DNA of 64,000 bases from Gemmatimonadaceae bacterium (GCA_002726335.1 PBSR01000157.1:1-64000); one strand, 5' to 3'; shown: positions 1 through 9,668, counted from the first letter of the stretch. Translations and numbers: made by a program. Notes: a model not told the origin generated them from the letters alone.

Positions 1-1
1 C

Positions 2-469
2 CTCGTCATCGACATGAGCACCCGCTTCCTGCCCTGGAAGGTCGAGCTCTTCGAGCAGATGCCCTTCGCCTACTTCAAGGACCTGGGTCTCGGCTCGGTG
101 GCCCACGCGCTCGGAGGGGTGCTGGCCGGTATCTGGCAACCTGCCCGCATGCCCCCCGCCTCGCAGTGGGAATCGAACCAGGGCGGCTTCTTCGCCGCCT
201 TTCAGGTGGCCGCTCTGTGTCCCATCGAAGACTTCCGCACCGAGATGTCACGCTACGTCGACGAGTGCCGGCAACTCGAGCCCTTCCCGGGTCACACCCG
301 GGCCGAATTGCCCGGCGGCATCGAGTGGCGCAACGAGGCCGACTTCGGTCGCGATGGCATCCCTATCTCCGCCAAGCACGAGGAATCGCTGCGAGACCTC
401 GCCGCCGACCTCGGCATCGACACCCCCTTCGACAGCTACGAGAGCACGCGCTTCGGCGCCAGCTCGTGA
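2..469 (+). CDS. Malate/L-lactate dehydrogenase family (Ldh_2), C-terminal part
   Basis: The frame is open from the left edge, so this is the last ~155 codons of a gene that begins outside the window. The residues fit the C-terminal end of the NAD(P)-dependent Ldh_2 oxidoreductases (malate, L-lactate or ureidoglycolate dehydrogenase-like): a GGFFAAF stretch where related proteins have GHFF, followed by a charged helix, an LPGG turn, a GIPI strand and the closing LAADLGID helix. These enzymes oxidise 2-hydroxyacids. The next gene starts only 17 nt later and is another 2-hydroxyacid dehydrogenase, which fits a joint role in organic-acid metabolism. Substrate cannot be told from this fragment. 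Confidence 0.8.
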   Translation, partial: LVIDMSTRFLPWKVELFEQMPFAYFKDLGLGSVAHALGGVLAGIWQPARMPPASQWESNQGGFFAAFQVAALCPIEDFRTEMSRYVDECRQLEPFPGHTRAELPGGIEWRNEADFGRDGIPISAKHEESLRDLAADLGIDTPFDSYESTRFGASS

Positions 470-486
470 GAAAGAATGACCCTATC

Positions 487-1479
487 GTGAGCACGAAACG
501 TTGTGTCATCACCGTCGGCCTCGAGATCGGCGGCAGGAAGCCGGCGGCAGAACTGCTGGAAGCCGCCGGTATCGAGTGGACCCACCGCTACGGGGCGCCC
601 CACTGGGAGGATGAGGCCACGCGCGCCGCCCTGGAAGGCGTCGATGCGATTCTGGCAGGCGCTGAGAACTTCAACGCGGCGACTCTCGAAGGTGCCACGA
701 GCCTGAAGGTGATCGCCCGCAATGGAGTTGGCTACGACAAGGTGAACCTTGCCGAGTGCACGGATCGTGGCATCGTCGTCACCTATACACCAGGGGTCAT
801 GGCCGATGCTGTGGCCGATCTGACCTTCGGTCTGCTGCTGGCGGCGGTGCGGCATGTGTCCACCGGTGACCGCTGGATCAAGTCGGGTGACTACGATGTA
901 CCGATCGGCGAGGATCTGCCTTCCATGACCCTGGGCCTGCTCGGCTGCGGCCGCATCGGCGCCGAGACGGTGCGTCGGGCGAAGGGCTTCAAGATGCGGG
1001 TCCTCGTACATGACCCCTTTGTCGACGCCACGAGTCTGGCCGAGATCGGCGCCGAGGCGGTGGACCGCGACACGTTGCTGGCCGAAGCCGATGCCATCAG
1101 CCTGCATATGCCCATGTCAGCCGACAACGCCAACATCGTCAACGCCGGGTTTCTCGCGGCCATGAAGAAGGGCAGCTACCTGATCAACACGGCTCGTGGT
1201 GGTCTTGTCGACGAGCCGGCGCTCATAAAAGCGCTGCAGAGCGGGCAACTGGCAGGGGCCGGTCTGGATTGTCAGGCCAGCGAACCGCCGGTCGGTGTGT
1301 CGGCTGACCTGGTGGCCCTGGACAACGTCGTGGCCACACCCCATTCCGGTTCGTTGACGATCACGGCGCGCATCCGCATGGCGGAGATGGCCGCCCGCTG
1401 CATCCTTGACGTGCTCGAGGGACGCGTGCCAGAGCAGGTCGTCAATCGGGATGTGCTGGAGAAGCTGGACCTGTCGTAG
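487..1479 (+). CDS. D-isomer-specific 2-hydroxyacid dehydrogenase (SerA/phosphoglycerate dehydrogenase-like)
   Basis: A 330-residue NAD-dependent dehydrogenase. It has the family's catalytic-domain signature IARNGVGYDKVNL (about residues 76-88), the dinucleotide-binding GCGRIG (153-158), the catalytic arginine in NTARGG (R237), the glutamate in ASEPP (E266) and the acid-base histidine in TPHSG (H286). It should convert a 2-hydroxyacid to the 2-oxoacid in the cytosol. The start is taken as GTG 487, after a GAGAAAG purine run. An alternative GTG at 466 overlaps the upstream stop as GTGA and would add seven residues. It lacks the C-terminal ACT domain of long PGDHs, so biosynthetic PGDH is less likely than catabolic use on a sugar acid. 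Confidence 0.85.
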   Translation: MSTKRCVITVGLEIGGRKPAAELLEAAGIEWTHRYGAPHWEDEATRAALEGVDAILAGAENFNAATLEGATSLKVIARNGVGYDKVNLAECTDRGIVVTYTPGVMADAVADLTFGLLLAAVRHVSTGDRWIKSGDYDVPIGEDLPSMTLGLLGCGRIGAETVRRAKGFKMRVLVHDPFVDATSLAEIGAEAVDRDTLLAEADAISLHMPMSADNANIVNAGFLAAMKKGSYLINTARGGLVDEPALIKALQSGQLAGAGLDCQASEPPVGVSADLVALDNVVATPHSGSLTITARIRMAEMAARCILDVLEGRVPEQVVNRDVLEKLDLS

Positions 1480-1497
1480 TCGGTTTTCTGGCAGGAC

Positions 1498-2868
1498 CTA
1501 CAGCACCAGCTCGTCCGGCGGTTCCCAATCGCTGGTGCGTGGATCCCACCGGGTGCCGCACTTGTCGCTGAGTACGACCCACTCGCCGGGGCTGAGGTTA
1601 CCCTGGTGGTGGTAGTTGAAGCGCCGCAGTCCGGCGGCGTCCGCCGCGTCGAGCAGCATCTTCAGATCTCGTGACGTCATGGGATCACCGTCGTGCGGGA
1701 AACGCCCGGTGTCGAGCCACGGCACGATACGTTCGGGATCGTCCACCGCGGCCAGGGCCCGCTTCGTCTCCTGGGTCACCACCTGCTCGAAGAACTCCGG
1801 GCTCAGGGCACTCTCGAAGTCCAGCAGGTCGTCCTCGACCCCCGGCAGCACGATACCGAACAGGGCCTGTACGATCTCCAGCGTATCGGCTACGGTGAGC
1901 CCCGGGTTCCACTCGATCAATGTCTGTGAGTAGCGGTAGACGGTACCGACGAAGCCATCGAAGCCGCGGTGGAAGAAGTAGTGCTTGGGCAGCAGAAAAT
2001 CCATGAACTCGGCCAGTTCGACGAAGTCGTAGCCGCACAGCGGCGCGAAAGCCGCCGAGCGCGGTCCGCAGCCCAGCCGCACCGGGCGGTCCAGGTTGGC
2101 CGCCACCCCCTCCCGTACGCCGCGGAAGTACCGTGTCAGCGTCTCCACACGAAAGGACAGCCACGCCATGAGATCGGGATCGGCGCCCAGCATGCGGTAG
2201 GCGCCGACCAGCCCACCCCTGGCGTGGGCCCGGATGTTCCTGGCGTCGAGTTGGTGGAATCGATCCAACAGCCGGTCCTTGGCCGCCACCATGGCCCGGT
2301 AGTCGTAGCCCAGGTCCTTGGCCATGGGCGCCACCGACTCCGGCAGATCGTTGAAGAAGAAGGAGCGGTGATTCATGTGGTGGGGGGCCATCTCGTACCC
2401 CCACTCGGGGCCGTCCATGATGACTGCGTCCACCATGGGCAGGTGCTCGAGGGTGTCCACCATGCGCGCCACACGCGAGTTCAGCGTCCGGGGATCGTGC
2501 AGATGGTGGCCCGGTCCGCCCGGGCCGGCGCCGCCGTCGGCGTACATCACCAGCACCTGCATGCCTCGATCCTTCGTCGCCCGCATCGTCTGTTCCAACA
2601 GGGCCCGCTTCTCCGGCAGCTTGTGCTCCGGCGGAGGTGGCGCCTCGACGCCAAGGCGCTGGTAGACAGCGGGGTTGGGATCGTAAACCGCCGCCACCGG
2701 CTCGTCGCTGGGGATCGATGTGGCATTCTGTGACAGCTTCGCCGTGCCGAAAGCCAGCGGGCCGTAGACGACACCGTCCACTCCCCCCTCCTGCCAGGCG
2801 TCGAGGGTGCGCTCGTGATCGTTCATCACCCCTTCGAGATCGCGCTGGATGTCCATCCACAGCTTCAT
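1498..2868 (-). CDS. Uncharacterised 456-aa protein, possible TIM-barrel hydrolase-like fold
   Basis: I do not recognise a named family. The 456 residues have no signal peptide or membrane segment. Alternating strands and helices with acidic residues at strand ends (VDAVIMDGPEWGYEM near residue 145; LIEWNPGLTV near 320) and conserved-looking tryptophans and histidines (YHHQGN near 425) recall glycoside-hydrolase-like TIM barrels. ATG 2868 has GAGG 6-7 nt upstream. It is the last gene of the minus-strand operon, 21 nt after the FAD oxidoreductase, so a role in the same carbohydrate pathway is likely but unproven. Confidence 0.6.
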   Translation of the reverse strand: MKLWMDIQRDLEGVMNDHERTLDAWQEGGVDGVVYGPLAFGTAKLSQNATSIPSDEPVAAVYDPNPAVYQRLGVEAPPPPEHKLPEKRALLEQTMRATKDRGMQVLVMYADGGAGPGGPGHHLHDPRTLNSRVARMVDTLEHLPMVDAVIMDGPEWGYEMAPHHMNHRSFFFNDLPESVAPMAKDLGYDYRAMVAAKDRLLDRFHQLDARNIRAHARGGLVGAYRMLGADPDLMAWLSFRVETLTRYFRGVREGVAANLDRPVRLGCGPRSAAFAPLCGYDFVELAEFMDFLLPKHYFFHRGFDGFVGTVYRYSQTLIEWNPGLTVADTLEIVQALFGIVLPGVEDDLLDFESALSPEFFEQVVTQETKRALAAVDDPERIVPWLDTGRFPHDGDPMTSRDLKMLLDAADAAGLRRFNYHHQGNLSPGEWVVLSDKCGTRWDPRTSDWEPPDELVL

Positions 2869-2889
2869 CGTCAGCCTCTGCTCACGTGA

Positions 2890-4746
2890 TCAGTCATCGG
2901 CACCATAGACCCGAACCTCGCAGATCCGGGCGTGGTCGAGACCGTTCGTCGCCGTCACAGTCACCCGCATCGCATCGATCTCCTGGGACACTTCGTGCAC
3001 CCGGCGGCGTTGATAGTTGCCGGTCACCTCGACCAGTCTGATCCACGCACCTCCCACGTGCCCCTCGATGCTGTAGTCGCGAACCGTCTCGGACTGCGCC
3101 TGTCCCCACTCCATACGCTCAGCGTAGGCGTCGGAGTGGGTCAGCGTCAGGGGACGGGACATTCCCGTGTCGAACACCAGCTGCACCGTTGCCGGTTGGA
3201 CTGACGCCGGCCAAGCCAGCTCGAGCCAGGCCGGCAGGCCGGCAGCGGGGTCGCTCATCCAGCGGTGGGTGCCCGGACGGGCGCGGTCCGGTGGGGCGCC
3301 CTTCTCCCCGTGCACTGCACGCGTCTGGCCGGAGATGACATTTGCCGCACAGCCGTCGGCCTGCGCACTCGATGCGGCGATCTTAGCCAGGGGCGCCAGG
3401 TCATAACTGTCATCGTTGCTCTGGCCGATGAGGTACGCGTCGTCGCGTAGCAGTTGTTGCTGTATGGCGTACACGGCTGCATCGTCACTGGTCAGCGACG
3501 ACGGCAACTGGTCGTGCACAGCGGCGTAGGCGGCGGCCGTACCGACGCCCTGGCCGATGACGGCGCAGGTCGCCATGACCCGTGTGGAAGCGAAAGCGAT
3601 GTGGCTGGCAGAGATATTGCGACCGGCGAACATCAGGTTTGCCGGGTTGTCGGTCACGCAACTGCGCAGGGGGATGTCGTAGATGTACGGCGTCATCGGC
3701 TGGTCGCACGGTTTCAGGTGGGGCGCATCGATCCCCTCCGGCGGGTGGGTGTCGATGGACCAGCCGCCATAGGCGATGGCGTCGTGCTGCCGGCGGGACT
3801 CGGTCAGATCGGCCTGTCGCAAGACGTACTGGCCGACGAACCGCCGGCTCTCGCGCTTGCCCGGTAGAAAGCTGAACCAGTCCAGGGCCCAGTTCTGTGC
3901 CCCGTGATCGCCGCCGTTCTTGATGTGATCCCAGACGCCGAGAATGATGGCCAGCAGCTCGTCACGGATCGTCTCGTCATCCTTCACCGTGTCCAGCTCG
4001 CCGCCCCACTCGATCCACCAGTACCCGTATTCCAGACCGCGGTCGATCCCGGCCTGACCGTGGGGACGGTGACGCAGGTCCTCCTCATTGAAGGAACGGG
4101 CCCAGGGCGGGGCCGTGAAGGCCATGGGCCGGCCCATGTCACGCGCCTGAAACAGCAAGGTGGACCCGAGGGTTTTCGCGTCGGCCGTATCTTGCGCCAT
4201 GTCCTCGTCGTACTCCGACGCGCTCTCGCGACCGTGCCGGAAAGCTGCCCCGGCAGCAGCACCCAGCTGTCCATCTCCCGTGCAGTCGACGAAGACCCTG
4301 GCGGCGATGCGGAATTGATCCTCCGTGGACTGGCGATCGGCCAGCGCATGCGAGATGACACCATCCGCCAACTCGACATCGACGACGCGGGTGTTGAGCA
4401 TCAGCGTCAGATTCGGCTCGGCGCGACATTTCTCATAGAGGATCAGATCCAGCATCGAGGCCGAGCGCTGCGGGTTGTGCACCGTCGTCTCCAGACGGAT
4501 CTCCTCGATGATGCCGCCTTCCCGGATCTCCGTGGCCAGCGGTTCGCCTCGCTGGCCACTGGCGTCGGCGCCGACGATGTGCATGCGCACTTCGCTGGAG
4601 GCGTTGCCGCCGAGGACGGAGCGGTCCTGACAGAGGATGACCCTGGCTCCGCCACGCGCTGCGGCGAGGGCACAGGGTACGCCCGCAGGGCCGCCACCAG
4701 CGACGAGGACATCACACTCGAGCTCATGCTGCTGGATGCTGCTCAT
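2890..4746 (-). CDS. FAD-dependent oxidoreductase with C-terminal galactose-binding-like domain
   Basis: A 618-aa protein. The N-terminus carries the Rossmann motif GGGPAGVPCALAAARGG (about residues 17-33), then GGNASSEVRMH and, near residue 155, FVDCTGDGQLG, as in FAD_oxidored (PF12831-type) proteins found in carbohydrate-degrading bacteria. The last ~150 residues (from PAGLPAWLELAW) look like an F5/8-type or discoidin-like beta-sandwich. ATG 4746 is chosen because it overlaps the upstream TGA as ATGA and has AGGA 6 nt upstream. The longer open frame only repeats antisense sequence of the neighbour. Substrate unknown; context suggests oxidation of a sugar or sugar acid. Confidence 0.8.
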   Translation of the reverse strand: MSSIQQHELECDVLVAGGGPAGVPCALAAARGGARVILCQDRSVLGGNASSEVRMHIVGADASGQRGEPLATEIREGGIIEEIRLETTVHNPQRSASMLDLILYEKCRAEPNLTLMLNTRVVDVELADGVISHALADRQSTEDQFRIAARVFVDCTGDGQLGAAAGAAFRHGRESASEYDEDMAQDTADAKTLGSTLLFQARDMGRPMAFTAPPWARSFNEEDLRHRPHGQAGIDRGLEYGYWWIEWGGELDTVKDDETIRDELLAIILGVWDHIKNGGDHGAQNWALDWFSFLPGKRESRRFVGQYVLRQADLTESRRQHDAIAYGGWSIDTHPPEGIDAPHLKPCDQPMTPYIYDIPLRSCVTDNPANLMFAGRNISASHIAFASTRVMATCAVIGQGVGTAAAYAAVHDQLPSSLTSDDAAVYAIQQQLLRDDAYLIGQSNDDSYDLAPLAKIAASSAQADGCAANVISGQTRAVHGEKGAPPDRARPGTHRWMSDPAAGLPAWLELAWPASVQPATVQLVFDTGMSRPLTLTHSDAYAERMEWGQAQSETVRDYSIEGHVGGAWIRLVEVTGNYQRRRVHEVSQEIDAMRVTVTATNGLDHARICEVRVYGADD

Positions 4747-5897
4747 ACTCCATCCTGACGGGGCCAGCCGAGGGGCAGCGGACACCATGCCAGCAATGCC
4801 GTGGCCTCGGCCGGCACATCCGTTACGGCCGACGGCGGCAGCGGCCCGAAGAGCACACGCATGGCGGTGAAGGCATCCCACGATACGGCAGGGGGCGCGT
4901 CCACCTTCTCACACGTCACCCTGGCGTCTGCCACACGGATGTTGAGGCTGCCATACCCATCGATGCCGATGATGACTTCACCGTCGGCCAGTCCCCCGCT
5001 CGTAGCGCGCACACACATCAGCACCTCCACCGTGGCTGCCCAATCGTAGATCTGCCAGTTGCCGGAACTGCCGACATTGGCGCCCTCACCGATGGCGGAC
5101 AGACGCTGCAGCAGCTCGAACCGTGTCGGCGGGATGTCGAAGCGGGCGCCGCCCTCACTCCGCGACTGCACCCAGGACCGGGCCACATCGACGGCCACCG
5201 TTTCATCGGTCGCCACCAGTTCCGTGACGTTGCCGCCCTCCTTGTCGGTCACCAGGTAACCGACCATGTTGCCGTCGGCGTCCAGCGCCGCGTACGGCCG
5301 GTGATACCAGCTGACCAGAAATCTCTGGAACACGTCGGCACCGCGGCGATTGTGGACGAGCTGACCGTCGTGCAGCTGACGTGCCAGTTCCAGCCGACCC
5401 GTGTCATCATCCTCCAGTGGCTCGAAGCGCAACGCGTCGCGTTCGCCGAAGACGTGGCGCACGTTCGCACCTCCAAGGCTGACACTCAATTGCTGTCCAC
5501 ACTTCTCGTAGCCGAAATACCCATAACGCTGGCGCTGGCCACCCAGCCAGGACAGGTGATACCCCTCAGCCTTCATCTTCTCCACGCAGTGGGTCATCAA
5601 CACTTTCATGTAGCCCTTACCGCGAGCCGAGCTGTGCGTCGACACACCACCGATGCCTCCCACCTTCAGCACGCTGTCACCTACCTGCCAATCCAGGGGA
5701 AACAGGCCGACGACGGCCCGGATGCTCCCGTTCTCCCGCACGGCGTGATTGTTCGCCATGGACTCATCGGTTGGCTGATAGATCGACGGCAGCAGGTTGG
5801 CGAAGTCGTGCGCCCCGTGTTCACCAAAGACACCGTTGAGAAAGGACAGTCCCTCCTCCCAGTCTGACGCCGACAGCTGTTCGACTTCCACACTCAT
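4743..5897 (-). CDS. GNAT acetyltransferase, Eis-like, two-domain
   Basis: A 384-aa protein. Residues 1-150 form a GNAT fold with the acetyl-CoA loop GGVSTHSSARGKGYMKVLM (about 76-94) followed by a GYFGYEKCG strand. The rest has the length and layout of the Eis family (second GNAT-like and sterol-carrier-like domains). Eis-family enzymes acetylate amines, but physiological substrates vary. ATG 5897 overlaps the stop of the TPR membrane gene (ATGA), and its own stop overlaps the FAD oxidoreductase start in the same way, so the three should be translated together. The substrate in this operon is unknown. Confidence 0.75.
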   Translation of the reverse strand: MSVEVEQLSASDWEEGLSFLNGVFGEHGAHDFANLLPSIYQPTDESMANNHAVRENGSIRAVVGLFPLDWQVGDSVLKVGGIGGVSTHSSARGKGYMKVLMTHCVEKMKAEGYHLSWLGGQRQRYGYFGYEKCGQQLSVSLGGANVRHVFGERDALRFEPLEDDDTGRLELARQLHDGQLVHNRRGADVFQRFLVSWYHRPYAALDADGNMVGYLVTDKEGGNVTELVATDETVAVDVARSWVQSRSEGGARFDIPPTRFELLQRLSAIGEGANVGSSGNWQIYDWAATVEVLMCVRATSGGLADGEVIIGIDGYGSLNIRVADARVTCEKVDAPPAVSWDAFTAMRVLFGPLPPSAVTDVPAEATALLAWCPLPLGWPRQDGV

Positions 5898-7501
5898 CGT
5901 TCTGCTGCCTCCATTTGATCGATCACCCCTTCCACGTCCTGCAGATTCTGTTGCGCCACGTCCCACGCAGGCCGCAGTTCCACCGCCCGCAGTGTCGCCT
6001 CCCTGGACTCGGACAGACGGCCGAGCTGGAACAGTGCGACGCCACGATTGAGATGGGCGTCGGCGAATGTAGGCCGCAGGGCGCAGGCGCGCTCGAAGTG
6101 GAACAGGGCCTCATCAGCGCGCGCGGTTTCGAGCAGCAGGATCCCCAGATTGTAGTGCGCCGTATCGAAACGGGGATAGATGCCGATCGCCTCTCGGTAG
6201 TGGGTCTCTGCCTCTGCCAGCCGGCCGGCGTCCTTCAGCGCCTTGGCCAGGCCCTTGTGCCCCTTGGCATTGTCCGGATACACCTCGACGACGGCGGTAA
6301 ACAGGCTCAGTTCATCACGCCAGTCGGCACAGCGAATCGTCGTGCGCACTGCCAGCACCAGCAGCAGGGCCAGACCCAGCGACCGCGCGGCACGTGTGCC
6401 AAGGCGGTGTCGGGCTCGATCCAGAGCCCAACCCACACCCAGGGCGTAGCCGATCGATGGTGTATAACTGATACGTTCCGCTAGAATCGTACCGATGGGA
6501 AACAGCACATTCACCAGCGGCGCGAAACTCACGGCCAGCCAGACCATCGCCAGGCCTGGAGGATCCGGTTGACGGACGAAGCGCCAGGCGGTTGCGGCAA
6601 CCGCCAGGACCAGAAGCAACCCGCCGGTGATTTCGAGGATGTGCAGAGCGTCGACTTCGATGGCGGCGTAGGAATAGTCAGCCGAAAGTCGTGCCGGCAG
6701 CACGAGCAGAATAGCATATCGTGTGGCCACGGCCAGGGCGGCGAGCACGCGCTCCGCGCCCGGGAGGTCGACGAGAGGATTGTCGAGGGGCTCAATCTCC
6801 ATCGTCGTCAGGCCACCCATGACACCGTGTCGCAGCCACAGGTATCCGGCCGCCATCAGTGCCGCCGCAGCGTAGGGCTGCCAGCACCAGGACCGCGAGT
6901 GGCGACGAAACCACAGCCAGTCGACACAGAGCAGCAGTCCCGGCGCCAGCGCGGCCTGTTCCTTGGCCAGCAGCCCGAAGCCGAAGCACATGGCTCCGGA
7001 TACCACTCGACGCCAGCCATCACCGCCGGTCCAGACCAGCAGCGCCATCAGTATCATGGCCGTGGCCAGAAGATCGGCGCGGCCGGCGACGGCGATGACC
7101 GCCTCCGAATGTCCCGGCAGCACAGCAAAGACGGCAGCCCCCCACAACGCCGGGGCGGCCCCGACAAGCCGCAGGAACAGGCGCCATGCCAGCAGGGTCA
7201 CCGACAGGTGCAGCAGCAGGTTCGTGACGTGGTACGGAAACGGTTGCAGCCCGAAGAGCGCGTACTCGGCGGCGAAGCTCGTCAGGGTCAGCGGACGATA
7301 CAGCCCGGAACGAGCATTGGCATCGTAGCCGGCCCAGTAGTCCTGGCTCCAGAAGGAGACGGCATCGAAGGTCGCAACAGCCTCGTTCTGTACGACGAGA
7401 CCGAAGTCGTCCACGGTGAATTCGTTGGGCAGCGCGTTGAGGTAGGGCAACAGCGACGCGGCGAGCAGCAGCAGTACCGCACGACGATCGGGGACGGTCA
7501 C
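5894..7501 (-). CDS. Polytopic membrane protein with C-terminal TPR repeats (TMTC/PMT-like)
   Basis: About 535 aa. The N-terminal ~380 residues contain some ten hydrophobic helices, and the first periplasmic loop has the acidic pair in NEFTVDDFGLV and the SGLYRPLT segment typical of TMTC/O-mannosyltransferase-like integral membrane proteins. The C-terminal ~150 residues are three or four TPR units (AKGHKGLAKALKDAGRLAEA; AHYNLGILLLETARADEA; AHLNRGVALFQLGRLSES). The start is inferred as GTG 7501, overlapping the sulfatase stop as GTGA with an AGGA just upstream. No ATG fits. The likely role is glycosyl transfer from a lipid-linked sugar at the membrane, by family analogy only. Confidence 0.75.
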   Translation of the reverse strand: MTVPDRRAVLLLLAASLLPYLNALPNEFTVDDFGLVVQNEAVATFDAVSFWSQDYWAGYDANARSGLYRPLTLTSFAAEYALFGLQPFPYHVTNLLLHLSVTLLAWRLFLRLVGAAPALWGAAVFAVLPGHSEAVIAVAGRADLLATAMILMALLVWTGGDGWRRVVSGAMCFGFGLLAKEQAALAPGLLLCVDWLWFRRHSRSWCWQPYAAAALMAAGYLWLRHGVMGGLTTMEIEPLDNPLVDLPGAERVLAALAVATRYAILLVLPARLSADYSYAAIEVDALHILEITGGLLLVLAVAATAWRFVRQPDPPGLAMVWLAVSFAPLVNVLFPIGTILAERISYTPSIGYALGVGWALDRARHRLGTRAARSLGLALLLVLAVRTTIRCADWRDELSLFTAVVEVYPDNAKGHKGLAKALKDAGRLAEAETHYREAIGIYPRFDTAHYNLGILLLETARADEALFHFERACALRPTFADAHLNRGVALFQLGRLSESREATLRAVELRPAWDVAQQNLQDVEGVIDQMEAAER

Positions 7502-8883
7502 TTCCTGTGGACCTGCGTGCGCACCAGGTGCTCGAGGATGCGCTGACGGATGTCGTGTTCGACCGTGTCGGCGCGACCCGTCCCGGCCAGGTTGTCCTGC
7601 TCCAGCGGATCGGCAGCGCGATCGATCAGCATGTACAGCTGCCCGTCGCGATTGATCGTTCCCTTCCATTGCTCGTCGAACAGCATCACTTCGCCCTGGT
7701 GCTCACAGAACGCCTCGCGTCTGTGCGACATCGCACCATCGGCCACACTCGGCAGCAGGGAACGGGCAAACTGCGTGTACTCCAGGCTGATTCCCGCCGC
7801 CTCGGCCAACGTCGCACCCACATCCATCCACTCGGCGGGTGTGTCCGTCGTCCCGCCACCGGAACGTGCTGTAGCCGGTGTCCGCACGATCAATGGCACG
7901 CGGGCGGCGCCGTCGAGCAACACGCTCTTGTAGATGAGGCCGAAGTCGCCATTCAACTCGCCGTGATCGGAGGTGAAGAGGATGACTGTGTTGTCCAGTT
8001 CACCCCGGGCCTCGACAGCCTGCAGAATCCCGCCGATCTGCTCGTCGATGAGAGCCACATTGCCGGCGTAGTTGGCCCGCATGGCGGCCACATCTCCCGG
8101 CTCGAGGTCGGGTGGCTCTGCCAGCCGTTGATGTAGATACCCCCGGGGTCGGCTGTCGTCGCGAGTCCATTCCGGCAGGGGTGCAGCGTCCGGCATGTGG
8201 GCCGGATCGCTGGCGCTGGCATACGGCTCGGGTGTGTCCCAGGGCTCGTGGGGGCCGCCGAAGCTCACCCAGCAGCACCAGGGTTCGGCTCGTTCGTACG
8301 AGGACAGATACTCCCGCGCCCGACGGCCGACGTAGACGTCGGCGTATTCATCAGAGGGAAGCGGGGACGGACGGGCCACATGCGGTTTCGTGGCAAAACG
8401 GTCGTTCATGTCCTCACGATAGGACTCCCACAGTCCCAGCTCCTGCCATCGTGCCGTCATGTGCGACAGCACCCTGGCACTCGCCCGTGGGCCGCCGATC
8501 TCGTCGACGTCATCGAGGCCGTAGACGTGCATCAGCGACTCCCGCTCCCGCAGGTCACCGGTATGCGGATGCAGGTGGGTCTTGCCGAACAGCGAGGTGC
8601 GGTACCCGGCGTCGCGCACCGCCTTCATCCACGTAGGTGTTTCCGGATCGAGGGTGTGCCCCTGGTTGTCCCATACCCACGTATTGTGCGGATACAGGCC
8701 GGTGGCCAGGCTCAGGCGCGCCGGAATGCAGACCGGAGAATTGGTCACGCAGTTGGTGAACCGCACACCTTCGTCAGCCAGACGATCGAGATTGGGGGTA
8801 CGCACCCAGCCGCCAGCGCAGCCCATGGCGTCGGCGCGCTGCTGGTCCGTCATGAGCAACAGCAGATTGGGGCGTTGTGCCAT
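7498..8883 (-). CDS. Type I (formylglycine) sulfatase
   Basis: A 461-aa alkaline-phosphatase-superfamily sulfatase. The N-terminal metal site NLLLLMTDQQRADAMGC and the catalytic C-x-P-x-R (C52-R56, CIPAR, then LSLATG) are intact, and C52 would be converted to formylglycine. LFTSDHGELNG supplies the second metal site near residue 300. No Sec signal is visible, so it would be cytoplasmic, which is unusual for a glycan sulfatase and fits desulfation of imported small sugars. Its ATG shares one base with the Nudix stop (TGATG). No formylglycine-generating enzyme gene lies in the window. Confidence 0.92.
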   Translation of the reverse strand: MAQRPNLLLLMTDQQRADAMGCAGGWVRTPNLDRLADEGVRFTNCVTNSPVCIPARLSLATGLYPHNTWVWDNQGHTLDPETPTWMKAVRDAGYRTSLFGKTHLHPHTGDLRERESLMHVYGLDDVDEIGGPRASARVLSHMTARWQELGLWESYREDMNDRFATKPHVARPSPLPSDEYADVYVGRRAREYLSSYERAEPWCCWVSFGGPHEPWDTPEPYASASDPAHMPDAAPLPEWTRDDSRPRGYLHQRLAEPPDLEPGDVAAMRANYAGNVALIDEQIGGILQAVEARGELDNTVILFTSDHGELNGDFGLIYKSVLLDGAARVPLIVRTPATARSGGGTTDTPAEWMDVGATLAEAAGISLEYTQFARSLLPSVADGAMSHRREAFCEHQGEVMLFDEQWKGTINRDGQLYMLIDRAADPLEQDNLAGTGRADTVEHDIRQRILEHLVRTQVHRK

Positions 8884-9668
8884 CAGGCCTGCGGGGCGTC
8901 CGGTGACGGCATGAAGAACTCGAACCTGGATTTGTCGTCGTGGTCTTCGATGTCCGTAGACGAGAATCCGGTGGAATCGCGCGCAGCGAGTACGATCTGC
9001 TTGTTGAAGCCGCTCACTTGCTCCGCATCGAGATACTCCTGCACCGGCATCCAGCGACTCTCGGCGATTTCCTCCTCCTCGATCGTGATCCGGGCACTCA
9101 GCGGTTTGAGTCGACAGACGAAATAGATGTCGGATTTTCCGTACCGGTACCCGTGCCAGTGGCGGAAGCAGACAAGGGCGTCAAAACGAGTCTGCACTCC
9201 CGTCTCCTCCAATACCTCCCGCACCACACCCTCCGCCAGATGCTCACCTTCGTGCAGCGCGCCGCCGGGCAGCTTGAAGCGGGGCGGCCTTTTCGGGTCC
9301 CGGTGGAAGCGCTCGCGCACGACGAGCAGTTCATCATCATCGTTGATGGCTACTCCTCCAGCACCGATGTAGTGCGAAGAGTAGGCAGGCACGAAGGCTC
9401 CAGCTTCCAGCTGTAGGGTCAGCATGAGATACTCGGAATTGCTGTGGTGAAAACCGAAGCCGGCGGCCACGGCCACCGGGATCAGAGTGGCGCGCTCGAT
9501 CGGCACCTCGAGCCAGACGACTCGGTAGCCGTCATCCCGCCAGCTGTCGAGGGAGTGCTGCAGACGGACGGCGAATCGAGTCGGATCGGCGTCGAGTGTT
9601 TCCGGTTTTGGCAGGATGCCGCCGAAGGGATTCTCGGCGGCGGGCAGAGCTTCGGGGATGTCGGTCAC
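8883..9668 (-). CDS. Nudix hydrolase with pre-Nudix N-terminal domain (NUDT6-like)
   Basis: About 261 aa from GTG 9668. The full Nudix box is present (about residues 135-158: G-x5-E-x7-REVLEETGV). Before it lies a ~95-residue domain (RLQHSLDSWRDDGYRVVWLEVP, then FHHSNSEYLML) matching the pre-Nudix module of plant Nudix and animal NUDT6 proteins. The substrate is probably a nucleoside-diphosphate derivative and cannot be specified. The open frame runs on to an ATG at 9803, but the extension is low in sense and crosses the likely promoter, so GTG 9668 is preferred. It heads the sulfatase operon. Confidence 0.82.
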   Translation of the reverse strand: MTDIPEALPAAENPFGGILPKPETLDADPTRFAVRLQHSLDSWRDDGYRVVWLEVPIERATLIPVAVAAGFGFHHSNSEYLMLTLQLEAGAFVPAYSSHYIGAGGVAINDDDELLVVRERFHRDPKRPPRFKLPGGALHEGEHLAEGVVREVLEETGVQTRFDALVCFRHWHGYRYGKSDIYFVCRLKPLSARITIEEEEIAESRWMPVQEYLDAEQVSGFNKQIVLAARDSTGFSSTDIEDHDDKSRFEFFMPSPDAPQA

